From Costus lasius (Eukaryota > Streptophyta > Magnoliopsida > Zingiberales > Costaceae): 64,000 nucleotides of DNA. Shown here in pieces: positions 23,076 to 35,288 of this stretch (its first letter is position 1; each line of letters begins with the position of its first letter). The notes below the pieces were generated by a model, which worked only from the letters and a program-made list of their open reading frames with translations, was not told the origin of the DNA and searched no databases. The position numbers were made by a program, and so were the translations under genes. Where the stretch lies: positions 2,898,501-2,962,500 of the forward strand of contig CM050454.1 in the NCBI GenBank assembly GCA_027563935.2, in the 5' to 3' direction.

Positions 23076-23382
23076 TGGATGATGCCTACTTCTGCATGCG
23101 TCCAACCAGTTCGTGTCATTTATTTGCAAGACTTAGCTTTAGAGTTGACTGACTTTGGCCAAAAGTCAAGTCGCATGCAATTGGACGATTAGAAAATAGA
23201 TGATGGATGATAACTACATTTTGTGTGCATTTGCGAGACTTGCTTGAGCGTTGATGACTCTGCCCAAAAGTCAAGACATGTGGTTGGACATTTAGGAGAC
23301 AGAGATTGTTTTTACTAGTCTTTGCAAATTGAAATATGCGGAAGCTGGAATTTTGAGATAATCAGGTGCTTCTTATATAATA
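23076..23382 (+). promoter_or_regulatory. P2-type W-box block fused to pseudogene C
   Basis: W-box cores in gttgactgac and aaaagtcaag (twice), and a TATA box at 23374-23382. Directly after the TATA box the sequence enters RLP exon 1 at what is residue ~190 in gene D, so promoter and gene body come from different blocks. Confidence 0.7.
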
Positions 23383-26300
23383 ATGATTATTATGGTAACT
23401 CAATTGGCTCCTTGTACGTTGAAAACCCAGGATGGATCGCTCGCCTCACTTCCCTCCGACACCTCAATATGAGTTGGGTTAGTTTTGGAGGTGCGTCTAG
23501 TTGGTTTGAAGCACTGGATGCGCTCCCTCACATTCAAGACGTCGAATTGGCTGGGTGTGATCTAATAGGGTCGCTTCCTCATTCCCCACTGCATCTCAAT
23601 TTCACAGTGCTCCAAACACTTAATTTGGCAGGTAATTTATTTACATGAAGTGTCTTTAATTTTGATTGGAATGATATGAACTAATATATACCACCTCTCT
23701 TTAATATTTGCCAGGTAATAATATAAATGGCACTGAACCAGTGTGGCTATACAATCTAACTACCATGGAGAGTCTTGATTTTTCTTGGAATGATATCTAC
23801 TGGTCGTCCATGCATGGCTCCATAATAAGGTTGGCTTCTTTAAAGAAACTAGATTTGTCTAGAAATATAATATCTAAGAGTTTCCTACTATTGTTGGCCA
23901 ACCTCTGCAAGCTCCAAATTTTGGGATTAGCAGACATCACAATCAAGGATAAGCCATCCAATCTAGAGATGCTTTTTTCTGGATGTCTTATGTATAGCTT
24001 GGGGGAGTTATATCTTTACAACAACCAACTCAATGGTTCTATACTAAATTCTCTTGGAAGCCTAACCTCATTACAGTATTTGGATTTGAGGTACAATAAC
24101 TTGAATGGGACAATTGGAGACAACATTGGACAGCTAAAGAATCTCATCCATTTGGATCTATCTCATAACTTGCTCCATGGATCATTTCCATTGTCTCTTG
24201 AAAGCTTGACATCATTACAATATTTGTATTTGTGGTCTAACAACTTGAATGGAATAGTTGGATAAAGCATTGGCCAACTAAAGAATCTCATCCATTTGGA
24301 TTTATATAATAACTCGCTCCATGGATCATTTCCCGTGTCTCTTGGAAGCTTGACATCATTACAATATTTGGATTTAAGTTACAACAACTTGAACGGAACA
24401 GATGGAGAAAGTATTAGACAGCTAAAGAATCTCATCTATTTGGATCTATCTCATAACTTGCTCCATGGATCATTTTCATTGTCTCTTGAAAGCTTGACAT
24501 CATTACAATATTTGGATTAGAGTTTCAACAACTTGAACGGCACAGATGGAGAAAGTATTGGACAACTAAAGAATCCTATCCATTTGGATCTATCTCATAA
24601 CTTGCTCCATGGATCATTTCCATTGTCTCTTGGAAGATTGACATCATTACAATATTTGGATTTGGGTTATAACTCATTGAGTTTGTCCCCAATCCACTTG
24701 GCTAATTTATCAAGTTTAAAATACTTGGCCATTTCAAATAACATCTTGTTCATGGAAGAGAGCAATGATTGGATCCCTACATTCCAGCTTGTGAACCTTG
24801 ATATGGATTTATGCAAAATTGTGCCTAGGCCACATTTCCCAAAATGGCTCCAAACACAAACTATACTTTCTTCATTAAATTTGAGAAATGTAGGAATTGA
24901 AGGCACAATTCCCGATTGGCTTCCTTCTAGTTTAAGGTATTTATCTCTCTCCAATAATAAGATTGATGGAAAATCAATGCCTTTCTTTCCAAACCTCAAG
25001 GATTTAAATCTTTCGAATAATGCATTCTCAGAGCATCTTCCGTTACAAATGGCAAATATGATACCAAATCTAAACTCCTTAGATCTCTCTAATAATCACT
25101 TCATTGGCGAGCCTTCATTAAACTTCACAAAGCTACAATATTTGGATCTCTCAAACAATATGTTCTCAGGACATCTCAATCCAACAATCAACAACACACT
25201 CTTAAACTTATACTATCTTGATTTATCTATGAATAATTTTAGTGGAAGCATTCCCCATTCTCTTTGTCAAATGAATCTATTAGTTAGACTCTACATTTCC
25301 AAAAATAGTTTTTCAGGACAACTTCCCAATTGTTGGAATAGTTCCTTTAGTGCAGAGTACTTAGATTTTTCACACAACCAAATTTATGGAGAAATTTCAA
25401 ACACCCTTTGTAACCTAAGGAGCATAAAATTCCTACATTTGGCCTACAATCATTTATCTGGCATAATTCCCCTTTGTTTACATGATTGTAAATATTTGAT
25501 TACTCTTGATGCTGGACATAATTACTTAATAGGAAATATTCCATCTTGGTCTAATAAGAGTTTGCCTTATTTAAAAGTTCTCAACTTACGCTCTAATTTT
25601 TTGAGCGGCATCATTCCCGAATTGTCTAAGCTTACGTGTCTTCAATCATTAGATCTCTCTAATAATAACCTCTCAGGATCAATTCCACAAACCTTTGGCA
25701 ATTTTATTACAATGAGAACCTCACAACATTACTGCGACACCACCGATACTTCGTCCAATTTTGATAAATTATGGTTCTTTATAAAAGGAAATGAGCATGG
25801 TTCTTTATAAAAGGAAATGAGCACGAGTACATGACATTAGATTCACTTGCCAAATCTATTGATCTCTCCAATAATAACTTGTCAGGATATATCCCTGAGG
25901 AAATAGGGAACTTATATGGATTGCAAAACTTATATCTATCTAGAAATAACTTAATAGGGGAGATACCAAGGAGCATTGGTGGAATGCAGAATCTAGAAGC
26001 TTTAGACTTCTCAAGAAATAATTTATCAAGTGCAATTCCTTCATCATTAGGAGATTTGTCTTTTTTGGGCATCTTGAACTTGTCATATAACAACTTCTCG
26101 GGCAATATTCCCGCTGGTACAACTGCAAACATTTGGTGCAGCTACTTATATTGGAAACCCATACCTTTGTGGTTTTCCCCTTATAAAAAACTGTACAGAT
26201 GACAAAGCAAAAGGCAACGCAGAAGAAGAAAACACAAATGGTGATGGAAGTAGGGAAACAATATGGCTATTCAGTAGCATCACAATGGGATTTATTATGG

Positions 26301-26404
26301 GATTTTGGGGAATTTTGGGCATTCTTCTATTGCATAAAAGGTGGAGAATCCTGTACTTCCATACTATTGACAACGCCTACCACAAGCTATGCATGGAGAT
26401 GTAA
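23383..26404 (+). pseudogene. LRR receptor-like protein pseudogene (copy C)
   Basis: Homologous to genes B and D from mid exon 1 to the stop at 26402-26404, with the same 83-bp intron (23632-23714). The signal peptide, N-cap and first LRRs are missing. The 5' edge joins a P2 leader to exon 1 across the shared bases atgat. Inside, TAA at 24263-24265 and TAG at 24518-24520 interrupt the LRR module array (24032-24679), a 26-bp tandem duplication (25771-25796 and 25797-25822) shifts the frame in the island domain, and a 2-bp deletion near 26118 shifts it again before the membrane segment. About 72 bp is also lost just before the module array. Around 24945-25070 the LRR sequence differs from B and D far more than elsewhere. 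No functional product is expected. Confidence 0.92.
24032..24679 (+). repeat. 144-bp LRR module array in pseudogene C (4.5 copies)
   Basis: Units start at 24032, 24176, 24320, 24464 and 24608 (partial). Two of the unit-internal codons are now stops. Unit composition differs from that in B and D. Confidence 0.85.
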
Positions 26405-27187
26405 GTGAAGATGAGAAGGAAATATGTTATAGAAGATTAAGACGGCTAATGTATTGTAAGCACTTCCTGGAAGTAATTTACCTAAAAAAGGAGCAGTTGG
26501 CAAAGCTTGGATGTCTCTTCAGACAAGGAAGAATCTGGAGCATATGGCAATCAGTTGTTTGCGTTGATTAAAGATTGTCTCTGCAGGAGCATATGGCAAT
26601 CAGTTGTTTGCGTTGATTAAAGATTGTCTCTGCAAGCTTGGAAGACCAAATGAAAATTAGTTGTTGTGTTGACTAAATAATAAGAAAATAATATTATGTA
26701 GAAGGAAAATGAGGAGGAAAAGTTGTATTTCTGTGTTTCATGTGCCGTTTGATGAGCCATAAGATGATTTATGTTCAAATTATAATTTCACATTAGCTGG
26801 AGAGAAATAATCTGAGTTTATAAAATGAAAAATAACTATAAAATGCCAATAATTTTGAGATTCAAATGACATAAAACTTATAGTTTAGAAATTATATGTT
26901 ACTTCAATTTTTAGACAATAATCTTATTATCCTTTTTTTTCTGTATGAAGAATGAGCTCATTTCATTGTAGGCGAAAGTATCAATATCTGTTTGGAAATA
27001 AAAAAATAAAACTGGCGAGTTCTTTTTTCTGATGTTGTTGTTTCTTATTTTTCACCAGCAAATAATCAACCCAGAGGATAATTTTGCATAAATGTTAAAT
27101 GAGGGAAAATTTTGCATAAAAAATAAAACTTAGCATAAATGTTAAATGAGGGAAAATTTTGCATCTCTATACAAACTTATAGCTTGT
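26405..27187. repeat. RLP 3' flank of copy C
   Basis: Matches 18822-19260 at first (including the 49-bp duplication at 26535-26632), then follows the D/E version of the flank (near 35690 and 56480) with aattttgagattcaaatgac. A short direct repeat, aaatgttaaatgagggaaaa, occurs around 27090-27160 and again in copy E's flank. Non-coding. Confidence 0.7.
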
Positions 27188-27310
27188 GAAGACATTTGAC
27201 TATTCTTAATGTGAGATATAATAACTTCACACGAAAAAGCATGCTCTATTTAAAAACTTATGAGCTTGCGGTCTAATTCCTTGAGGGGCGACATTCCTGA
27301 ATTATCAGGA
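27188..27310 (+). pseudogene. Relic of a diverged LRR-RLP (unit C, 3' part only)
   Basis: Contains the motifs NNFTGK and LRSNSLRGDIPELS in decayed frames. It aligns with 6340-6470, 37680-37790 and 58550-58650. It is joined upstream to ordinary 3' flank by deletion. Confidence 0.55.
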
Positions 27311-27869
27311 TGCTATCATACTCTGCCCTCTCTGTTTTGATCCAAGGGTATTCTATTGTGCAAGTGATCTCATAGTTCAAGTTCCTTTCTTAACATTTTT
27401 TAGGGAGAGATTTTCTAGAAATTCTACTCCTAAACCCTACACCCATCAGCTACACGAATTTAAAAAATAATTTTTCTTAAATATAGTCAGATCATTAACA
27501 AAACAATCAAATCAAATTATAACATAATTATCATATGACAAATAGAATAAAAAGATGAATAACGAAAAAAAAGAGGGAATAGATTTTCAGTTATAATCAT
27601 ATGTTTAATAAAATAATAAAATGAATAGCGAAACAAAATGTGAATAGATTTTCACCTAAATTTATTATGGGGTATTTATATAATTTTTTAATTTTACATG
27701 ATTAACAAAATTCAAATCAAACATGGAAATAAACAAAATAATTTTAAAAGAAAAGAATTAGAAAATTAGAATTAGGAGCCTCATAGTTCTATGTCCTTGT
27801 AAAAATTGAGTTATTTGCCAGTTGAACTCAAATTGGACATCTTAGGATATAAAGGGTATTTCTCCTATA
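27311..27869. other. AT-rich spacer
   Basis: Colinear with 37790-38200 and 58665-59080. No coding, RNA or transposon feature was recognised. Confidence 0.5.
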
Positions 27870-28018
27870 GGCTGTGTTTTTTTGAAAAGAATTCACACCG
27901 GAAGAAAGGGAAAGGAGTTTTAATTATTACTTTGTCAGCGGAAAAAAAGAAAAGGAGTTTTAATTATTACTTTAACACCCTTTTTTCCGCTATGGATTCT
28001 TTCTAAGAAAACACAGCC
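27870..28018. mobile_element. 149-bp Tourist/Stowaway-like MITE
   Basis: Begins GGCTGTGTTTTTTTG and ends AGAAAACACAGCC, an inverted pair. TA-containing trinucleotides flank it (ATA left, TTA right). A 25-bp segment (aaggagttttaattattac) is present twice inside. The end sequence resembles the 13182-14148 element. Confidence 0.65.
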
Positions 28019-28714
28019 TTACAGCATATATGTATAATCACAGAGAGATTAAGGGCCGGTTTAGGGCTACTGACCGCCTGATTCTGCTAATTGGTAATCA
28101 AAAAAACATGAATGACCCTAATAGTTGATAGCAAGATTTTGCTAATTGGTAATCTCTCTCACTTCACTAGTGATTTTTTTTTTAAAAAAAAAATAAACAA
28201 GAAAAATATGTGTTGTTTTTAGTTTTTGCTAATTGGGTTAATTGAATGACCCTAATAGTTGATAACAAGATTTTGGTATCAAATTCTGTTTTTATTAAAT
28301 TATTTACATAAAAAAAATTAACTATACCACTGAGATCAAATATATGATTAGAAAATCATTTGTAGCATGATCAATTTAATTTTTTTTGTTAAATCTTAAG
28401 AATTAATTGGTTTTCATTTGATGATATTTAAACATTATCTTTGCCAACTTATGTCCAAAAGTTCGAACTGTGAGGAAAACTAGTAGTTAACTCCATTTGT
28501 AAGTTTTTGCACAAGTCAAGCAAATAAATAAATGATAGAGATTCAAGTGTATCTATCCTCAATTTTCTTCTTTGTTCCAGTCAAAAATTGACCGATTAAA
28601 AATGATAGAGCCAAAAAAACTGAACGAAATGCTGAAAACAAAAGAGGTTTGACAAGTAATCGATGGGTGTGATATAAGTGGCATGAAGAATCCAATAATA
28701 CACAAAAGAGTAAT
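28019..28714. other. Spacer upstream of P2
   Basis: From about 28080 it is colinear with 22480-23070, 39770-40098 plus 41323-41515, and 60610-61130. Non-coding. Confidence 0.55.
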
Positions 28715-29040
28715 GGGTTATGGATGATGACTACTTCTGCATGCGTCCAACCAGTTCGTGTCATTTATTTGCAAGACTTAGCTTTAGAGTTGACTGACTT
28801 TGGCCAAAAGTCAAGTCGCATGCAATTGGACGATTAGAAAATAAATGAGGGATGATAACTACATTTTGTGTGCATTTGCGAGACTTGCTTGAGCGTCGAT
28901 GACTCTGCCCAAAAGTCAAGACATGTGGTTGGACATTTAGGAGACAGAGATTGTTTTTACTAGTCTTTGCAAATTGAAATATGCGGAAGCTAGAATTTTG
29001 AGATAATCAGGTGCTTCTTATATAATAATGATGTGATCGA
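28715..29040 (+). promoter_or_regulatory. P2-type W-box block without a gene
   Basis: TTGACT cores on both strands near 28788-28815 and 28912-28921, and a TATA box in cttatataataatg near 29020. What follows is non-coding (gactcttctggtgaac), not RLP. Confidence 0.55.
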
Positions 29041-29822
29041 CTCTTCTGGTGAACTTTGGCGAATTTTCGATCATCTCTAGTGAACTTCCGCTTGTCTCTG
29101 ATGAACTCCCTGTTGTAAATGAATTTTAATTTTGGTTAAAAGATTTAAAACTTATCTTTAAGGTGTCTAACCGTGCTTTAAGATTTGATGATTAAAATCT
29201 AAAAGTGTCTCTCTGAAAAATTTCTAGAGAGACTGTCTCCCTAGAATTTTTCTCCCTTATTTTGCCTTCAACTATAACAGCAGAGGGAGGCTCGATGATG
29301 ACAATAGAAAATGGAAATGGTTGCAGCGATGCTAAAGGAATTATCTCGGTGACTATACTTTAGTGAGTTTAGGCTACAATGACGGCACTTGAAACACAAG
29401 GAGGGAAGCTCAGTACAATGGACAAGAATTAGGACAGTCGACTACAATGGTGAATAGTTAGTAGGAGAGAGGAAATTAGGGCAGACAAAGTAGAGCCAGG
29501 CGGGCGCCGACTGCACAAGTTTGAATGACGCTGCAACAGTTCGGAGGCGGACTAAAATGACCGTGGTGGTGACAAGGAAACAAAGCTTATTTCCTCATTA
29601 ATTTTCTATCTTTCATCATTTTTTTAAATATGAGTTGAGAATTTCCTCATGAATTCTCTATCTTTCACCATTTTACTAATTAAGAAGGCGATTAGTAGTA
29701 TCTGTCGTGTATGATTTCGAGTTCGATGGATGAATATATGCAAGCCTACTTTCCCTATTTTGGCTCCGTTTGGGATTGTAGGTAGAACCGTAGGCTAAAC
29801 ATAAATAAAAATATATGTAAAC

Positions 29823-29870
<48 letters not shown>

Positions 29871-31190
29871 ATATTTGTAAACATATATAAATATATATAT
29901 AAATAATTAAAAAAAAATATGTAGATAGTATTATTTTTTCTAACAGTAATTTATAGTATTTTGACAATAAATAATACTACTTTTGAAGGACTTGCACCCA
30001 CCTATACTACAATCCTAAACTAGCCCTATGTCCATACACTATTGGACTGCTAACTGTATTAAATTGACCACTTAATAGATTTACTCTTATCTTTGTTTTT
30101 TTTTAAAAAAAATGCTCATTTCTTTCTGCCGCATCCAAAAAGTAGTGTCATATTATCTATGATTTTAATAAAAATTCAAGGATAAATACTTGATTCTAGA
30201 ATGCCAATAAATCATTTAAAAATTAATTTGAATTTTAAAAAAAATTAGAGTCATAGTTTAGAAATGATACATATAATTAACTTCAATTTCAAATCATTAT
30301 TCTTGTTGTTACTATTGTTCCATGGAGAAATAAACCCATTTCATTATAGACAAAATATTAATATTTGTTAGAAATAAAAGATAAAACTGATTAGTCTTTA
30401 CTTAGTCAAGCAAATGAATGCTGATATTGATTTGAGTGTGTCCTTTCTTCTTCTTCCTCCACTGGCACCGTAATCAAACTAGAGGACCATCTATCCATTA
30501 TCAAATTAATATTCATCTCTGACCTTTTAAAGAAAAAATATATTCATTCTATGGTCTTATCCATCAAAGGTCGACACACATTTTTCTCTACTTAACAATG
30601 TATAAAAAATCTAGAAGACAATGATATTATTTAGTAATTAAGATGTAGATGATAAGTTAACTTTGACGGGAAATACAAGCGAAGATTAAAAGTTTTTTTT
30701 TAAAAAAAAAAGTTTAGTATAACATTAATTGATTTTGATCGAGTATTTATTAGCCCATAACACCTCATTTATTAAATAAATATATTTTCAATCGATTTGG
30801 GCTGATCATTTTGTTAAGAATCAAATTATCTTAAGATTAATTGATTTTCAATCTAAATTATGTCTTTTTTAGTTTGCTGGATAGTTAATTTATTACAATT
30901 ATTGTGATAAGTACACGATTGAATATTTTGAATGTGCTAACTTTTAGATATAAGTTGGAGGGCTCATCGAGATTGATTTTGGATGATGGAGATTAAATTT
31001 TGAGTAATTATTCAGACTGTGAGGAAAATTTGTGCTTGGGCCCCATTGTCAGTCTTCGTTCAAGGCAAGCAAATAAATAAATGATAGAGATTCATGTATA
31101 TTTATTCTCAATTTTCTTTTTTGTTTCAAAAATAGACCGATTAAAAATGATAAAGAGAAAAAAAACTGATAGAAATGCTGAAAACAAAAT
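29041..31190. repeat. Duplicated spacer between the P2 block and the gene D promoter
   Basis: Colinear with 41830-43580, 49676-53040 and 61440-63205 once their insertions are removed. Here the hAT-type MITE is absent: the sequence reads gttcggag-gcg-gactaaaat at 29539-29552. TA microsatellite at about 29836-29864. No gene. Minus-strand frames of 70-96 codons in the paralogous spacers are copies of one non-coding segment. Confidence 0.6.
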
Positions 31191-31746
31191 ACGGTTGGGA
31201 CGATTAAAAAATACATGACGGATGATGACTACTTACTTTTGTGTGCATTTACAAGACTCACTTCAGAGTTGACCGACTGTGCTCAAAAGTCAAGACATAG
31301 GGAGACAGATATTTTTTTACTAGTCTTTGCAAATTGAATTATGCGGCCGCTGGAATTTTGAGATAAGCATGTTCTGCTTTATATAATAACCATGCGATGA
31401 GCCTTAGAGTTGATTGACGACTACTTCTATACGCATCCAATCAGTTCAAGCCATTCATTTGCAACACTTAGCTTTAGAGTTGACTGACTTTAGCCAATAG
31501 TCAAGTCGCATAGATGATTAAAAAATAAATGACGGATGATGACTACTTACGTTTGTGTGCATTTACAAGACTCACTTCAGAGTTGACCGACTTGCTCAAA
31601 AGTCAATACACAGGGAGACAGATAGTTTCTTTACTTAGTCTTTGCAAATTGAAATATGCAGCAGCTGGAATTTTGAGATAAGCATGTTCTGCTTTATATA
31701 ATAACCATGCGATGAGCCTTCTCCTGCGTATCCAACAAACACTCAA
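31191..31746 (+). promoter_or_regulatory. Tandemly duplicated P1 promoter of gene D
   Basis: Two P1 copies in a row: about 31191-31405 with a TATA box at 31380-31388, and about 31420-31746 with a TATA box at 31695-31703. Each has TTGACC/TTGACT cores on both strands (for example gagttgaccg near 31267 and 31580, aaaagtcaag near 31288). The first copy breaks off inside the gatgagcct leader and restarts in the W-box part. The second TATA box is 44 bp before the ATG. A 12-codon upstream frame (31712-31750) overlaps the start codon by ATGA but probably lies upstream of the transcription start. Confidence 0.7.
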
Positions 31747-34700
31747 ATGATGATCAAATCCCCAACCAGCCTCCTATTCTTCTTCCTCTCGCTTGCTTTG
31801 CTGAGCATCAAGCTCCGCGGCATGACGTCGCATGCCACCGCTGCAATGATCCGCTGCCACAACGCGGAGAGGCAAGCCCTGCTGGAGTTTAAGCGCAGGC
31901 TCGATGATCCTTCCAACCGCCTCTCTTCCTGGGTTGGCAAGGATTGCTGTACGTGGAAGGGCATTGGCTGCAGCAACGTCACTGCCCACGTCATCAAGCT
32001 CAACCTTCGGAATGAAGGTTATTTTTATGGTGATGAATATTATTTAGAAACGGAAATGTTTCGGTTGCGGGGTGATATAAGCTCTGCTTCATCGCTGCAA
32101 TCTCTTGAGGAGCTGATTCATCTAGATCTCAGCGGCAACGACTTTAGCGACCACAACATCCCTGCCTTCTTCGGTTCTTTTTCTAGACTAACTTATCTTG
32201 ATCTCTCCAGAGCAAGCTTCATCGGTAGAGTACCAGACCAGCTCGGAAATCTCTCCACCTTGCAATACCTCGACCTTTCCTATAACTGGTATGATGGTTA
32301 TGATTATTATGGTGACTCAATTGGCTCCTTGTACGTTGAAAACCCAGGATGGATCGCTCGCCTCACGTCCCTCCGACACCTCAATATGAGTTGGGTTAGT
32401 TTTGGAGGTGCGTCTAGTTGGTTTGAAGCACTGAATGCGCTCCCTCACATTCAAGACGTCGAATTGGCTGGGTGTGATCTAATAGGGTCGCTTCCTCATT
32501 CCCCACTGCATCTCAATTTCACAACGCTCCAAACACTTAATTTGGCAGGTAATTTATTTACATGAAGTGTCTTTAATTTTGATTAGAATGATATGATCTA
32601 ATATATATCACCTCTTTTTAATATTTGTCAGATAATAATATAAATGGCACTGAACCAGTGTGGCTATACAATCTAACTACCTTGGAGAGTCTTGATTTTT
32701 CTTGGAATGATATCTACTGGTCGTCCAGCTCCATAATAAGGTTGGCTTCTTTAAAGGAACTAGATTTGTCTGGACATATAATATATAAGAGTTTTCTACT
32801 ATTGTTGGCCAACCTCTGCAAGCTCCAAATTCTGGGATTAGCGGAAATCACAATCAAGGATAAGCCATCCAATCTAGAGATGCTCTTTTCTGGATGTCTT
32901 ATGTATAGCTTGGAGGAGTTATATCTTTACAACAACCAACTCAATGGTTCTCTTTCTAATTGGTTAGGAAACATGAAGAATCTCAAGTATATTGATTTTT
33001 ATAATAACTCGTTCCATGGCTCTATTCTAAATTCTCTTGTAAGTCTAACCTCATTACAATATTTGGATTTGAGGTACAATAACTTGAATGGGACAATTGG
33101 AGACAACATTGGACAGCTAAATAATCTCATCCATTTGGATCTATCTCATAACTTGCTCCATGGATCATTTCCATTGTCTCTTGAAAGCTTGACATCATTA
33201 CAGTATTTGGATTTGGGGTACAATAACTTGAATGAGACAATTGAAGACAACATTGGACAGCTAAAGAATCTCATCCATTTGGATCTATCTCATAACTTGC
33301 TCCATGGATCATTTCCATTGTCTCTTGAAAGCTTGACATCATTACAGTATTTGGATTTGGGGTACAATAACTTGAATGGGACAATTGGAGACAACATTGG
33401 ACAGCTAAAGAATCTCATCCATTTGGATCTATCTCATAACTTGCTCCATGGATCATTTCCATTGTCTCTTGAAAGCTTGACATCATTACAACATTTGGAT
33501 TTGAGGTACAATAACTTGAATGGGACAGTTGAAGAAAGCATTGGACAACTAAAAAATCTCAGCTATTTAGATATATCTTATAACGCCTTGAGTTTGTCCC
33601 CAATCCACTTGGCTAATTTATCAAGTTTAAAATACTTGAACATTTCAAATAACATCTTGTTCATGGAAGAGAGCGATGATTGGTTCCCTACATTCCAGCT
33701 TGTGAACCTTGATATGGATTTATGCAAAATTGTGCCTAGGCCACATTTCCCAAAATGGCTCCAAACACAAACTATACTTTCTTCATTAAATTTGAGAAAT
33801 GTAGGAATTGAAGGCACAATTCCCGATTGGCTTCCTTCTAGTTTAAGGTATTTATCTCTCTCCGATAATAAAATTAATGGAAATTTAATGCATTATTTTC
33901 CAAACCTCAAGAGTTTATATCTTTCAAATAATTCATTATCAGGCCGCCTTGAGTTACAAATGGCAAATATGATAAATCTAAAGTCCTTAGATATCTCTAA
34001 TAATCACTTCATGGGCGAGCCTTCATTAAACTTCACAAAGCTACGATATTTGGATCTCTCAAACAATATGTTCTCAGGACATCTCAATCCAACAATCAGC
34101 AACACACTCTTAAACTTATACTATCTTGATTTATCTATGAATAATTTTAGTGGAAGCATTCCCCATTCTCTTTGTCAAATGAATCTATTAGTTAGACTCT
34201 ACATTTCCAAAAATAGTTTTTCAGGACAACTTCCCAATTGTTGGAATAGTTCCTTTAGGGCAAACTACTTAGATTTTTCATACAACCAAATTTATGGAGA
34301 AATTCCAAACACCCTTTGCAACCTAAGGAGCATAAAATTCCTACATTTGGCCTACAATCATTTATCTGGCAGAATTCCCCTTTGTTTACATGATTGTAAA
34401 TATTTGATTACTCTTGATGTTGGACATAATTACTTAAAAGGAAATATTCTATCTTGGTCTAATAAGAGTTTGCCTTATTTAAAAGTTCTCAACTTACGCT
34501 CTAATTTTTTGAGCGGCATCATTCCCGAATTGTCTAAGCTTACGTGCCTTCAATCATTAGATCTCTCTAATAATAACCTCTCAGGATCAATTCCACAAAC
34601 CTTTGGCAATTTTATTACAATGAGAACCTCACAACATTACTGCGACACCACCAATCCTTCATCCAATTTTGATAAATTATGGTTCTTTATAAAAGGAAAT

Positions 34701-35288
34701 GAGCACGAGTACATGACATTAGATTCACTTGCCAAATCTATTGATCTCTCCAATAACAACTTGTCAGGATATATCCCTGAGGAAATAGGAAACTTATATG
34801 GATTGCAAAACTTAAATCTATCTAGAAATAACTTGATAGGGGAGATACCAAGGAGCATTGGTGGAATCCAGAATCTAGAAGCTTTAGACTTATCAAGAAA
34901 TAATTTATCAGGTGCAATTCCTCCATCATTAGGAGATTTGTCTTTTTTGGGCATCTTGAACTTGTCATATAACAACTTATCAGGCAGTATTCCCGCTGGT
35001 AGACAACTGCAAACATTTGGTGCAGCTACTTATATTGGAAACCCATATCTTTGTGGTTTTCCCCTTATAAAAAGTTGTACAGATGACAAAGGAAAAGGCA
35101 ACGCAGAAGAAGAAAACACAAATGGTGATGGAAGTAGGGAAACAATATGGCTATTCAGTAGCATCACAATGGGATTTATTATGGGATTTTGGGGAATTTT
35201 GGGCACTCTTCTATTGCATAAAAGGTGGAGAATCATGTACTTCCGTACTATTGACAACGTCTACCACAAGCTATGCATGGAGATGTAA
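31747..35288 (+). CDS. LRR receptor-like protein, Cf/EIX type (copy D, intact)
   Basis: Exons 31747-32548 and 32632-35288 with an 83-bp GT-AG intron; 1152 codons plus TAA, without lesions. Same order as copy B: signal peptide (about 1-32), N-cap cysteines (C37, C67-C68, C75), LRRs, four 48-residue double-LRR modules at residues about 396-588, island about 925-975 (MRTSQHYC to KGNEHEYM), closing LRRs, Cys cap with LCGFPL, acidic linker, membrane helix about 1108-1130, 22-residue tail. No kinase, so signalling would need partner kinases. Differs from B by a missing Met-His-Gly near residue 305, one fewer partial module, and scattered substitutions in LRR concave positions (for example NET/IED in the second module). 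The 802-bp exon 1 length is identical in B, D and E, supporting start and splice choices. Ligand unknown. Confidence 0.93.
33015..33590 (+). repeat. 144-bp LRR module array in gene D (4 copies)
   Basis: Units start at 33015, 33159, 33303 and 33447. Units 2 and 3 differ by only a few bases, showing recent internal duplication or conversion. The array ends differently from B: the fifth, partial unit is absent and the last unit runs into LDISYNALSLSP. Confidence 0.9.
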
